A DNA stretch of 64,000 nucleotides from Ostreococcus lucimarinus CCE9901. Taxonomy: Eukaryota > Chlorophyta > Mamiellophyceae > Mamiellales > Bathycoccaceae. Positions 45,413 through 55,436 of the stretch are shown one piece after another; position 1 is the first letter of the stretch; every line of letters begins with the position of its first letter. The notes under the pieces are model-generated. The model saw only the letters and a program-made list of their open reading frames with translations. It did not search any database and was not told the DNA's origin. A program made the position numbers and the translations under genes. The stretch lies in contig NC_009356.1 in NCBI RefSeq assembly GCF_000092065.1, forward strand, positions 831,088 to 895,087, written 5' to 3'.

Positions 45413-48040
45413 ATGGCGCGAACGCCTCGCGCGGCGCGCGCGTCGACGGCGCGTCGGGAGACGGAAGACGCGACGCCGCGCGCGGGAAACGACGACGACG
45501 CGATGGCGGCGGCGGCGCGCGCGGAAAACGACGACGCGCGCAGGCTCGGTGGCGGCGCGCTGGCGTCCGCGACGTCCGGGACGTTCGCGATGAAAGATAG
45601 CGTGCTGATCACGCCCGCGAGGGAGTGCCTGCGCGCGCACGACGTCGAGGGCGGTGGACGAGGGCGACGCGTCGTCGTCGCGCGCGGGGCGGAGCAGACG
45701 TGCGCGTGCGCGTCGCCGTATTCGCAGACGCACGTCGTCACGGGGAGCGCGGACGGGACGCTGAGCGTGTGGGACGTGGAAACGAAGAAAACGGTGCGGA
45801 GTTATGCGTTTCCGTGCGCGATATACGATGTGGTGTATCCAGGAGGGGAGAGCGGGAAGGATTACGCGTACGTATCGGCGAGCGCGCGCGAGGACGGCGG
45901 CGGACGCGTGTACAAGGTGAGTTTATCTAAAGGGAAGATTGTGGAGAAGTTAGGAAAGACGTCGAGACCGTGCAAGTTAGTCGCGAGCGCCAGTGGCGCG
46001 TTCGTGGCGTGCGTGGAACGACGAACCATGTACGTGTGGGGGGTGGGCAAGGATCGCGTAGGCGTCGCCTCTCGCGCGTTGCGCGTTCATCACACCAAGG
46101 GCGTCACCGCGCTCGCGTTCTCGCACGATGACGAGATCTTAGCCGCCGGGGACTCGAGCGGAAGAATTGTGATGTGGCACGGATTCGCGCGCGCCGTGCG
46201 CAAATTACAAAGCGAGGCGCAGGGCGAGGAAACTGAGGTCAAGGGCGACGCGTTGCCGAGCACGACGTCGCACTGGCACTCTCGCGCCGTCGGGTGCTTG
46301 CACTTTTCCGCGGACGGCGCGCATTTGTTTTCCGGCGGTGAAGAGGCGGTGTTGGTGATTTGGACGGTGAAAGACGGGAAAAAGACATATTTACCGCGTT
46401 TAGGCGCGCCGTTGACGAAAATTGTGGCGCGACGCGAAGATCCCTCGCGACTGGCGCTCTTCGGTTCGGACAACGCCTTGCGACTGGTGAACGTCGCGTC
46501 GATGACCGTTGAAGGGACTATTCAGGGCGTGCGTCCACCCGTACTTGATGCAAAATCGACAAAGAGCGCCGATGGCGTGGCGTACGCGTCCGTAGTCGCG
46601 TATGATCCTCGCGCGGATGTGCTCGCGTTTTCCGCCGCCGGCGCCGCGTTGCAGTTTTACGACTACGCGCGAGACAACCACATCGCCGATCTCGCGGTAG
46701 CGCCGAGAAACTACGTCAACACGAGCGGAGAAGAAGACTCGCCGCTAGAATCACACGTCGCACACGCGTCGTTTTCGCGCGATGGGCGCGTGCTCGTCAC
46801 CGTGGACAGACGCAGCGATCAACCGCCGTCGGTGACGAGCGCGATTGAGGAGACGCTGAAAATTTGGGAGCGTCTTGACACGACGGATGAAGACGAGAAC
46901 GCCGACGTCGTCGTTCCTGGTGGCGCATTCACGTGCGTGGCGCAGTGCGAAATACCTCACAAAGGTTTGATCACGTCCGTCGGCGTACGGCCGAGCGCGC
47001 ACAGCCTCGAGGAGTCCATGGCGTTCACCGCCGGCGTCGAGGGGGAGGTGAAGATTTGGATCCCGAACGGTCGAGTTTCGCGAGGCGGCGAGCACGCGGG
47101 ATGGAGATGCCGATCGAGCGCCTCACATCCGAGTGGATCAGCGATCACGTGCGGCGCGTTCAGCGCCGACGGCTCTATTCTCGCCACGGCGGCGAATGAA
47201 ATAGTGCTCTGGGATCCCAAGACGAACGCCAAGCTCGCGACGTTGACAATGCCGAAGTCGTCGCCAGATGGGGAGCCCGAGAACCCAATCAAAGCGGTTG
47301 CATTCAGCGCTGATGAGCCTCTATTCGCCGCCTGCGACGGAACGACGCTGGTGTTTTGGAATTTGCAAACTTTACAGCCATGGCGCGTCTACTCGGCGCC
47401 GTGCGTCGATTTGTTCGCGCATCCGTCTGTGGCGATGTTTGTCGCTGTATTCGCGCCGCAGCGATCGAGCGAAGATGTCGAAGGTGTTGAAAACGCTGCC
47501 GTCGTCGTGCGATTCACCGGTCGGGACGCCACGCCCGCGAGTGCGTACGCGTGCCGCGACGGCGCGCCGGAAGCGGTGATTTTCCCGCCGGGCGATCGCT
47601 CCGACCGCGCCGCCGCCGCGACGTCGCTCGAGTCTTCGACGCCGATGCTCGTCATCACGCGCGACAGACAAATCATACGAGTAGGTGCTGAGACGAACCG
47701 CGAGGCGCGCGTGCGAGACGATATGGATATCGACCTTAAGCTCGCGACAAAGACGTTCCCGGGCGGCGTCGCCGTCGTCGGCGCGCCCGCGAACCCGCAG
47801 TTGAAGGAATACCTCGCCGACACCGAAGCGAGCGTTCGTGCGCTCAATCTCAGCACTGAAGACGACGACGATGTTCCAGCGCACGAGCGCGTCATCGGCG
47901 GCGCGCTTCAAGGCGTGGGTAAGATGCCTTGGGGCGCGCTCTTCGACTCGCCCTCGCACGAGTTGCCCCCGCTCACGACGCTGTGCCCGCGTTTCATGGA
48001 CGCCATGCTCGTGCGACAGGCCAAACCCGACGCGGAATGA
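45413..48040 (+). CDS. WDR75: WDR75/UTP17 homologue, nucleolar WD40 protein
   Basis: 875 aa, close to animal WDR75. Two WD40 propellers are suggested: the first begins near residue 95 (HVVTGSADGTLSVWDVETKK). WHSRAVGCLHFSADGAHLFSGGEEAVLVIW, about residue 285-315, with KKTYLPRLGAPL next, is the WDR75 signature. A second set runs from residue 480 to 680 (SADGSILATAANEIVLWD). The C-terminus is a short helical tail (DDDVPAHERVIGGALQGVGKM). It is part of the t-UTP subcomplex of the small-subunit processome, required for rRNA transcription and early processing. The first 55 residues are low complexity. Confidence 0.85.
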   Translation: MARTPRAARASTARRETEDATPRAGNDDDAMAAAARAENDDARRLGGGALASATSGTFAMKDSVLITPARECLRAHDVEGGGRGRRVVVARGAEQTCACASPYSQTHVVTGSADGTLSVWDVETKKTVRSYAFPCAIYDVVYPGGESGKDYAYVSASAREDGGGRVYKVSLSKGKIVEKLGKTSRPCKLVASASGAFVACVERRTMYVWGVGKDRVGVASRALRVHHTKGVTALAFSHDDEILAAGDSSGRIVMWHGFARAVRKLQSEAQGEETEVKGDALPSTTSHWHSRAVGCLHFSADGAHLFSGGEEAVLVIWTVKDGKKTYLPRLGAPLTKIVARREDPSRLALFGSDNALRLVNVASMTVEGTIQGVRPPVLDAKSTKSADGVAYASVVAYDPRADVLAFSAAGAALQFYDYARDNHIADLAVAPRNYVNTSGEEDSPLESHVAHASFSRDGRVLVTVDRRSDQPPSVTSAIEETLKIWERLDTTDEDENADVVVPGGAFTCVAQCEIPHKGLITSVGVRPSAHSLEESMAFTAGVEGEVKIWIPNGRVSRGGEHAGWRCRSSASHPSGSAITCGAFSADGSILATAANEIVLWDPKTNAKLATLTMPKSSPDGEPENPIKAVAFSADEPLFAACDGTTLVFWNLQTLQPWRVYSAPCVDLFAHPSVAMFVAVFAPQRSSEDVEGVENAAVVVRFTGRDATPASAYACRDGAPEAVIFPPGDRSDRAAAATSLESSTPMLVITRDRQIIRVGAETNREARVRDDMDIDLKLATKTFPGGVAVVGAPANPQLKEYLADTEASVRALNLSTEDDDDVPAHERVIGGALQGVGKMPWGALFDSPSHELPPLTTLCPRFMDAMLVRQAKPDAE

Positions 48041-48134
48041 TTCGACTATGACGAACGAAGAAAAACGTTTAATCACCACATTAGCTACGTAGTGTCTTCT
48101 CTCGTCTCACAACAAAGTCTAAGCGTAAATGAGT

Positions 48135-48446
48135 TTACTTTGGGTTACGCAGCACCAAAATCACCGAATCGCCTCGTAAAAACATCTTGGAGATGAATCG
48201 ATCTTTATTCACCGGTTTCGCCTTCGCCGCCCCCTTCCCCGTCTTCGGCACCTCAGTCCAAATCTCCTTCACGTTTTCCAGCACCATGTTACAGTGTCGA
48301 TCGAACGCCTTGACGCGCGCCAAGAGCTTGCGATTGTTTCTACAATTGATCAAAACCTGCGTGTTCGCCTTCACCGACGCCGTGAGCACGCTCAGCGGCC
48401 CGGTGACGAACTCATTCTCTTCCTTATCGCCGTCTCTCGCGTCCAT
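48135..48446 (-). CDS. SMD2: Sm core protein D2 of spliceosomal snRNPs
   Basis: 103 aa, nearly the full family length. [44 protein letters not shown] is the Sm1 motif with the D2 spelling [43 protein letters not shown] is the Sm2 motif. The loop with [10 protein letters not shown] is also D2-like. It forms the heptameric Sm ring on U1, U2, U4 and U5 RNAs. Convergent with WDR75, 94 bp apart. Confidence 0.97.
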   Translation of the reverse strand: MDARDGDKEENEFVTGPLSVLTASVKANTQVLINCRNNRKLLARVKAFDRHCNMVLENVKEIWTEVPKTGKGAAKAKPVNKDRFISKMFLRGDSVILVLRNPK

Positions 48447-49278
48447 CGTCGACGACGCTCGCTCGTCGTTCGTTTCGCGTCGCCGCGCGGTGGATTCGGA
48501 CGCACTGACCTAACGTCCTCCTCGCGCGCGCGCGTTCGAGGGTCCTCCTCGCGCGCGCGGGACGTCGGGACGTCGGGACGGGGGCGTGGACGCGAGGTCG
48601 GGCTCGGACCTCGATCGTCGGCGCGTTCGAGTGCGGACGCGCGGCGCGGAACGCTCGTCTCGAGGGCGCCGTCGGATTTTCGCGATCTTCGCCCCGGCGT
48701 CGGCGCGTCCGCGCTCGATCAAAGTTTGCAGCGCTTTTCGGCGCCGACGATGGGCTGTCCACGCGTGGGCAAACAGTCCGAAACGCGGTCGGTCGCCCAT
48801 CGTCGACGCCGACGCCACGTCCGCGCGTCGGCGCCGCGCGTCGCCGCACATCGCGATCGGCGCGCGGCGCGACGGCGACGTGCGGCGTCGACGGCGCGCG
48901 TCGACGCGAAGCGCATCGTCATCACCGCCGTCACCGCGCGCGCGCGAAGAGCGCCTCGAAGCGCCGTCGCGGCGTCGCTCGCGCGCGTCGCATCGCGCGC
49001 GCGCATTGTCGCGCCGTCGCCGCGCGCGCTTTTCGCGGCGTCGATCGCGGGGCGCTCTTCGCGCGCGCGAGGGCGCGACGACGACGACGCGCGTCGGAAA
49101 CGGACGAGGGAAATATCACCGCGCGGTGCGCGGCGATCGCGCACGGGGGGGGCGACGCGCGCGCGGCATCGCTCGCGAACGACGCGTCGGTGTCGTTCGA
49201 ACTCCACTGGACGATCGGCGGATTGATTTGATTTGATTGATCGATCGATCGATTCGGATCGCGCGGACGACGATCGCG
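48447..49278. other. Long intergenic region between divergent SmD2 and TIC-like genes
   Basis: 832 bp, one of the longest gaps here. Open frames on both strands are Arg/Ala-rich and look like composition artefacts. A simple stretch GATTTGATTTGATTGATCGATC lies around 49224-49250. No RNA gene or mobile element seen. Confidence 0.4.
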
Positions 49279-50888
49279 ATGGCGAGGGACGCGCGTCGGA
49301 CGAGCTCGCGGCTGAGCGGACAGGGCGCGCGCGCGCCCGACGCGGCGACGGGGACGAAGACGACGCGGGCGTCGACGCGGGTTCAATCGACGACGGCGAC
49401 GGACGCGAGTCGCGACGACGCCGGTCGCGACGAGCACGGCGGTGCGGCGGGAGAGGATGGAACGGTGGTGAACGTTCCGAGACGCGCGCGAACGGGTGCG
49501 TGCGCGCGCGCGCGCGCTCGAGATGCTTCGACGACGACGCGACGCGAGAATCGGCGCGAGCGGCGACTGACGACGACGATTTTTACGTACGACGAATAGC
49601 GACTCGGCGGAGACTGCGAAAAAGCGATCCGGCCGTCGGAGAGGGGGGTGGTGATGGCGACGAAGGGGCGATAGGGATTGGTGGCGCCAGCGCCGGCGGT
49701 GAGGCGCGCGATGGAGCGAAGACGGCGGAGAAGAAGCGAGCGGACGCTCGAGACGGTAGAGGCGGCGCGCGCGCCGGCGCCAAGCGACGCGAGGCGGAAA
49801 AGAAGTCGACGGCGACGACGGTGAAACCAAGAAGTAGGAAAAATGGAGGCGTCAACACGAAGGAACGCGAAATCGCGGAGGCATTGTTCGATCTCGCCAC
49901 GCTCGCTGCGGACGTAGACAGAGAGACGGAGGCGTCGGCGGGCGAGAAGAACGGGAAGCGAAAACGCAGCCGAACGACGAAGAAAGTAGCGGGCGCGATG
50001 TTTACGGCAACGACGACAACGACGACGAATGGGGGGCTCACGAACGCGAGCGCGGGTACGGGATACGGGATGCACGCGGCTGCCGGTTTCGGCGCCGGCT
50101 TGGGACTGCAGTTTTCTTCGGCGTTTCCGCCGCCGCCCGTCGGATACTTCGGCGGATCGCACGGCGTGAATCCATACGGAATTTCCTTACCTCGACCGAA
50201 AAACGCCGCTTTGCACGTTTACATTTCTCATTTCATCGATTACACGCAGCAAGTGGTGCGTCAGACGGCGCCGGCGCTGGACGCCGGAGTCGACGACGTC
50301 GCGCGCGACACGTCGCAGGCGGGTGATCCGAGCACGTCCACCGCGCACGCACGCTTTCCAGGCGCTTTCTGTGGTCCGTTCCCACCGCTCATGAACCCGC
50401 ACGTAATGGCTGCATTACTTTCCACGCAGCCGGTGATGGCGGGCGTCGGGGGCGGCGACGGCGGCGGCGGCGGCGGCGGCGGTGGAGGAGGAGGAGGAGG
50501 AGGAGGAGGAGGAGGAGCGCCGGATCCGCAGCAAGCGCAACAGCAATTTCAACTGTTGAATATGATGATGCGGCAAACCGCGGCGTTTCCGATGTTTGGT
50601 GCGGGATTTCCCGCACCTCCAGGCGCGTCGACCGCTGGTGACGTGATGGGCGTGCCGGTGTTTCCTCCCGTGGGAGACAACCCCATGATGATGGCGATGA
50701 TGGGCGCGTCGATGCCGCCTCACGTGTTGGAGGCGATGAACGCGATGGCGCAGCAACAACAGCTACAGCAGCAACACGACCAAATTCAAGCGCCTGTGGG
50801 TGATAAGCTGCCTGCGGCTGCGGCTGCGGCTGCGGCTGCGGCTGCGGAAGTCAAGGTTGAACCGCCCGTCGCCGCGGCGCTGTCGTGA
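49279..50888 (+). CDS. TIME FOR COFFEE-like protein (two exons)
   Basis: Exon 1 is 49279-49495 and exon 2 is 49600-50888; the 104-nt phase-1 intron has a GTGCGT donor, ACTGAC and TAG acceptor. Joined, 501 aa. MARDARRTSSRLSG and ATRRRLRKSDP recall the plant TIC N-terminus, TKEREIAEALFDLATLAAD its short helix, and LPRPKNAALHVYISHFIDYTQQ its CATH-YIA segment. TIC acts in the plant circadian clock and metabolism. The rest is low complexity: a run of about 20 Gly (GGC codons changing abruptly to GGA), Gln stretches and an Ala run. Similarity is limited to short pieces, so a generic nuclear regulator is possible. Confidence 0.55.
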
Positions 50889-51146
50889 GCTGCGAGCGCC
50901 GAATGTATTTTCACGCGGTACGAACGAACGAACGATGAGCATGTATATTGAGCAAACCTTAGTTCAGCATTACTACTAGAGCGAAACGCGCGATATCGAT
51001 ATAATTACACCACTCTGTAGACCACCCAAAGGGACAAACGGCCCGTCCTCCTCCTTCGCCGCAGGCTAGGTTTTAGCTTCGGGTCTTTTCGTCGCCCGAC
51101 CCATCCGCCGTCGCGTCATACCGCGCCGCCGTACGCGACGACGACG

Positions 51147-52205
51147 ATGATCGCCCCCCAAGCGCAGCTCACGATGCGCGCGTCTTTGGCGCCGCGCCCT
51201 TGCTCGCAAACCACCACCAACGCGCGCTCGCAACCGTCGCGCGGCGCCCTTCAAGTCGTCGGCGCGGCGACCAAGGCGAAGAAGAATCGCGACCTCGAGC
51301 GATTGCGCGAGCTCGCGAGCGCGGAAGAGACGTTTTTGGTGGCTGGGTTCAACTACAAGGGGTTGACGGTACGTGTGACAGCGGCGCACGCGCGATCCTA
51401 TCGCGTCGCGCGGTCGAGGACGCGCGAAGACGCGTTCGGATGACGCCGCGCGCGACGACGACGTCGTCGCGGGTTATCGAGAGGGATGCCCTTTAGCGCG
51501 CGTTCGTGGCGCCGCGACGACGCCGACGGCGTTCAAGACGAAAGCGTCGCGATAAATAAAATCGCCACGCCCTTTGGTGCCCCGTTCGCCGGCGTAAGAG
51601 CGTCGAGGCGCGCGCAAAGGCGCGGGGCGCGTCGACGATGGGGCTCGCAGGGTTTTAGGGCTAGGTCGCGGGCGTGCGGGCGTCTCGCCGAGGCCGAGGC
51701 CGAGTATTGGGCGCGTTGAGAGGTCGAAGACTGACGGAAATGCGCTCGTTTCGATGAACAGGTCAAGGACATGATCACGTTTCGCCGAGCTTTGCCGGAA
51801 GGAAGCCACATCATGGTTGCCAAGAACACGCTCTTGCGCAAGGCGTTGGAAGGCACGGCGTTTGAGCCCCTCTCCGAGTGCTCGACTGGGATGAACGCGT
51901 GGGTTTTTGTGGATGAAAACGTTGCGCCGACGATGAAAGCGGTGAAGGCGCTCACCAAGGTCTGGAACAAGGCTGGTAAGGAGGTTGCGTTCACGGGTGC
52001 GTGCATGGACGGTCAATTCATCGCCGCGAACAAGATTGAGCCGCTCGAAAACTTGCCGACGAAGATTGATCTCATCACCAAAATTGCGGTCGGTATCAAG
52101 CAAGTGCCGACTAAGCTCGCGCGTGGTACCAAGGGTAATGCCAACAAGCTTGGTTACGCGGCGAAGGCGATCGCTGAAGGTAAGAGCGATCTTATCCAAG
52201 CGTAG
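51147..52205 (+). CDS. RPL10: Plastid ribosomal protein uL10 (two exons)
   Basis: Exon 1 is 51147-51368 and exon 2 is 51762-52205. The long intron (393 nt) has a GTACGT donor, ACTGAC near 51734 and CAG acceptor, phase 0. Joined, 221 aa. The first 40 residues are a transit peptide (MRASLAPRPCSQTTT). Then KNRDLERLRELASAEETFLVAGFNYKGLT joins VKDMITFRRALPEGSHIMVAKNTLLRKAL, the bacterial-type L10 core. It ends with LGYAAKAIAEGKSDLIQA. L10 carries the L7/L12 stalk. The bacterial-type sequence and the leader point to the plastid. TGTAA at 52278 may be the poly(A) signal. Confidence 0.92.
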
Positions 52206-52494
52206 GGCGTCTGATTTTGCTCGAAAAATCTCCTTAGTGGCGACGTTTGTATTGAGGCGGCGCGTAGTTAAACTTTCTGTAACATTCGCAGATTAATTAA
52301 ATCACTCGAACAGACACTCGAAATCGCCCAGACAGTTGCGCGCTCGTCGAAATCGCTCTTTCTCAGCGCACTCATCGACGCGACACCCGAGACACGCGAG
52401 GGAGCTTTTGGATTTCACACCTGCCGACGAGGCAGCGCGTTGACCGCGTCATTTCCCCTCGCTGTGGCGCGCCCGGCCCGCAGCGCGCGACCAA

Positions 52495-53397
52495 ATGAGC
52501 GTGAAAACAAAGACAACACCATCGAACGAGAGTTTCGCCGCGGCGTGCGCGAGTTTGGAGCGCGCGATGCGCCGTTTGACGAAAGAAATGACGATTCATA
52601 GTCCCCAGCCAGTGCGGCGACACCGCGACGGCGCGCCTGTGGCGAGACAGAGACTGAGAACTATCGATGGTAATCGTGATCTCGATCCCACACGCGCGGT
52701 GACGACGTCTTCGAGCACGCTGGCGAACGCGAGCACGACGCCGTCGTGGGAAAGCGAGCTCGAATCCGTCGACGCCGACGCCTTCGCGAGCGACACGTCG
52801 CGCGAAACTCGTTTCATGGATGCGGGCACCCGCGCGCGCTCGTCCTCGGATGACGATGAAGGTTACGGCGCTCATACCGCGACCGCCCGCGAAGTGCGAC
52901 GTTTGGAGAGCAAGTGTGCGCGATTGGAAGCGACGGTTTCGACGCTGCGCGACGCGCTCGAGGCGAGGTCGCGCTCAGAAGAAAAGCGACACATGACGTC
53001 CACATCGGGAGACAACGTGGTGCACGACGCGCTCGTGAGTGAGATAGTGGCGCTTCGTCAACGCGTGACGAGGGCGAACGTTGAACGCGAGCGATTGATA
53101 GAAATGAGCAACGATTTACGCGCGGCGCTGAAGCGGAACACGACGACTACGACTGTCGGTCCGTCTTCGTCACCGATTCACGCCAAGTCTCCGACGAAGA
53201 CCACCAGCGCGATCCCGCTCGTCGAGGCGACGCCGGCGGTGCGACCGATCGATTCGCGTGTGAAAATGCTTTCGTCGTCTTCGAGTGAACGCGAGACGCA
53301 GAGTCAGAAGGTGAAGCTGAAGAGAGCGATTCGACGAGCCAAGGAGCTGCGCAGCGCGGCTCCAGGACTCGTCGTTCGCAACTGGAATCGCACGTAG
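52495..53397 (+). CDS. Unknown coiled-coil protein
   Basis: 300 aa. Residues 1-35 form a helix (ESFAAACASLERAMRRLTKEM). Residues 45-125 are low complexity. A coiled coil runs from about 135 to 215 (REVRRLESKCARLEATVSTLRDALEARS and LRQRVTRANVERERLIEMSNDLR). It ends in a Lys/Arg-rich helix and LVVRNWNRT. The last codons and 3' flank are part of a recent 41-bp duplication. A ciliary or centrosomal type is conceivable from composition only; not recognised. Confidence 0.68.
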   Translation: MSVKTKTTPSNESFAAACASLERAMRRLTKEMTIHSPQPVRRHRDGAPVARQRLRTIDGNRDLDPTRAVTTSSSTLANASTTPSWESELESVDADAFASDTSRETRFMDAGTRARSSSDDDEGYGAHTATAREVRRLESKCARLEATVSTLRDALEARSRSEEKRHMTSTSGDNVVHDALVSEIVALRQRVTRANVERERLIEMSNDLRAALKRNTTTTTVGPSSSPIHAKSPTKTTSAIPLVEATPAVRPIDSRVKMLSSSSSERETQSQKVKLKRAIRRAKELRSAAPGLVVRNWNRT

Positions 53398-53473
53398 TAG
53401 TTTCGTTAGTGTGTACAAGTGTGTACTCGTCTTTCGCAACTGGAATCGCACGTAGTAGTTTCGTTAGTGTGTA
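53375..53473. repeat. 41-bp direct duplication at the 3' end of the coiled-coil gene
   Basis: Exact copies at 53375-53415 and 53433-53473, with a 17-bp spacer that itself repeats GTGTAC. Copy 1 holds the last coding residues and the tandem stop TAGTAG; copy 2 lies in the 3' UTR before an AATAAA at 53476. Confidence 0.95.
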
Positions 53474-53536
53474 TCAATAAAATGTTTGTGTCTGCGTGTG
53501 CGCGAAGAGCTGCTAAATACTAATAATCATTCATAA

Positions 53537-54865
53537 TTACGCCGTGCCGTCAGTGAAAGTCCACATCGCACCCTTGCCTTCGCCGCGCTTCTCGACAGCG
53601 ACGCACTTGGACGCGACGCGCATCATTGCCGCCCAAATCGGCGTCGGGTCATACAAATAGTACTCCGGATACTTCGTCTTCAACGCCTCGGTCGCTTCGA
53701 CCGCCTTGTAGTGCGGAATCGCGCACTCAACGTGGTGCGCCACGTGAGTGGATCCGATGCGGTGGTGTAAGAAGTCAAACACGGGTCCGTACGGGCGGTC
53801 GATCGTCAAGAATGCGCCCTTGATGTACGACCACTCGTCCGCGGCCAAGTGTTGGACGTCCACATCGGTGTGCTGCAACCACGTGTACAAGACGAGCCAA
53901 AAGTTGACAAACAAATACGGTCCCAGGTACAGGGCGACAAACGGAGCCCAACCGCACTGGGCAACCCAGGCGGCGAGAACGCCGACGAACGCGAAAACAC
54001 CAATGTCCGAGTAGTACACTTTCTTCTTCCAGCTTCCCGGGAACAGCTCCAAAGCGCCGGTATTGATGTTAGGCAAGAAATGGTTGGTGACGCCTCTCGC
54101 GCTCCCGCCCGTCGCGCCGGTGAGCAAGTACGCCGGCCAGCCGAAAACCAAGTGGGTGACGAGCTGAAGAATCGCGAACGGGCCCTCACCCAAGTTCTTC
54201 TTCGCCTTGAGGTTCAAGTCACCCTTCAATTCGCCCTTGACGTACGGCACGTGCGTTTCTCCTTCCGTCAAGTGGTTCGTTCGTGAGTGGTGGACAGCGT
54301 GCGACCGCTGCCAGGAAAAGTACGGCACGAGGAGCGCCGAGTGCAACGCGTACCCGACCGCGTCTTGAATGAATCGGTTATCGCTGAACGCGTTATGGCC
54401 GCACTCGTGCGCGATCACCCAGCATCCAGTGGCGATCGTACCGTTCACCGCGGCGTACGCAAGCCACGCCGGCCACCACGCCGCCTGCAACGGCAATGTC
54501 GCCGCGGCGATCAAGCCGCACCCCACCGTCATTGCCGTCGACACCGCGGCGTACATCAACGACTTGGCCGTATCCTTCTTGAAGCATTCATCGGGAATGT
54601 TTGACAACACCGCCGCGCGCGAAGGGAACTCCTTCTTGTGCGGGAACGTGAGCGCCTGTCCCTCCAGCCCGCTCCTGGGAAGATCTTCAAACCCACCGAG
54701 CGCGATCGCGCCCGCGCGTCGGTGCGCCCGTCCGCGCGCATCCGTCGTCGTCGTCGTCGCCGTTCGCGCGATGTATTTACTCGCCATCACGCGTCGCGTC
54801 GACGTCGTCGACGTCGTCATCGCGCGCGTCGCGGCGACCCGCGAGACGTTTGCCGTCGTCATCAT
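53537..54865 (-). CDS. Delta-12/omega-6 type fatty acid desaturase
   Basis: 442 aa. The N-terminal 45 residues (MMTTANVSRVAATRAMTTST) are Thr/Arg/Ala-rich and look like a plastid leader. IPDECFKKDTAKSLMY precedes two spans. The three histidine boxes are HECGHNAFS (153), HAVHHSRTNH (189) and THVAHH (about 380). HSALLVPYFSWQRSH and TWLQHTDVD place it in the FAD2/FAD6 group that adds the delta-12 double bond to oleate. The sequence style is of the FAD2 (ER) type but with a leader, so the compartment is open. All iron ligands look intact. Confidence 0.9.
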   Translation of the reverse strand: MMTTANVSRVAATRAMTTSTTSTRRVMASKYIARTATTTTTDARGRAHRRAGAIALGGFEDLPRSGLEGQALTFPHKKEFPSRAAVLSNIPDECFKKDTAKSLMYAAVSTAMTVGCGLIAAATLPLQAAWWPAWLAYAAVNGTIATGCWVIAHECGHNAFSDNRFIQDAVGYALHSALLVPYFSWQRSHAVHHSRTNHLTEGETHVPYVKGELKGDLNLKAKKNLGEGPFAILQLVTHLVFGWPAYLLTGATGGSARGVTNHFLPNINTGALELFPGSWKKKVYYSDIGVFAFVGVLAAWVAQCGWAPFVALYLGPYLFVNFWLVLYTWLQHTDVDVQHLAADEWSYIKGAFLTIDRPYGPVFDFLHHRIGSTHVAHHVECAIPHYKAVEATEALKTKYPEYYLYDPTPIWAAMMRVASKCVAVEKRGEGKGAMWTFTDGTA

Positions 54866-55436
54866 CGTCCTCGTCGTTCGCTATCCGCGTTTGCGTCGTG
54901 CGCGTCGCGTCGAGACGTCCTGGGCGCGCGTGCGTCCTGGGCGCGCGCGATTCTCGCCGTAAAAACTTTGCGTCGCTCGTCGCTCGCGTCGACGTCGGGC
55001 GTCGTTCGCGCGCGCGCGTGTGCGCGACGAACGCGGAGGACCGCGACCGCGAACGCCGCGTGTTCGGACATTCGCAGTCAGAGTTATGTTATGTGAACAT
55101 TCGCAGGCTGATATCGCGTCGCTCCACGCATTCGAGCGCTTTGGATGGCCATCATCGGAGCGCCCGCGATCACGCGGCGACCGACCGACCGACCGCGCCT
55201 CGGCGCGCGCGCCCGCACTGCGTCGCGCCTCGGCGCGCGCGAGTGGTCGATCGAGCGCGCGCGCGCGGCGAACGCGCGTCGGCGAGCGCGCCGCGGGATC
55301 GGCGCGACGCGCGCGCGCGACGGCGGCGCGGCGAATCGACGGCACGCTCGAGCACGCGCCAGACGCGCGGTCGCGGACGCGGGCGCGTCGGTAAGCGTAG
55401 AAGACGTCGGTCGCGACGCGCGCGAGGGCGAGAACG
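54866..55436. other. Intergenic region between divergent desaturase and MFS genes
   Basis: 571 bp of GC-rich DNA with Arg-rich chance frames on both strands. No gene, RNA or mobile element seen. A GTAAGC at 55391 is the best donor-like site, but no acceptor keeps the frame of the MFS gene. Confidence 0.35.

Noticed and set aside
48931-49830. 299-codon frame on the minus strand opposite the TIC-like gene
   Set aside because: Arg/Ser/Pro-rich shadow of GC-rich DNA; the plus strand has a spliced gene with recognisable pieces.
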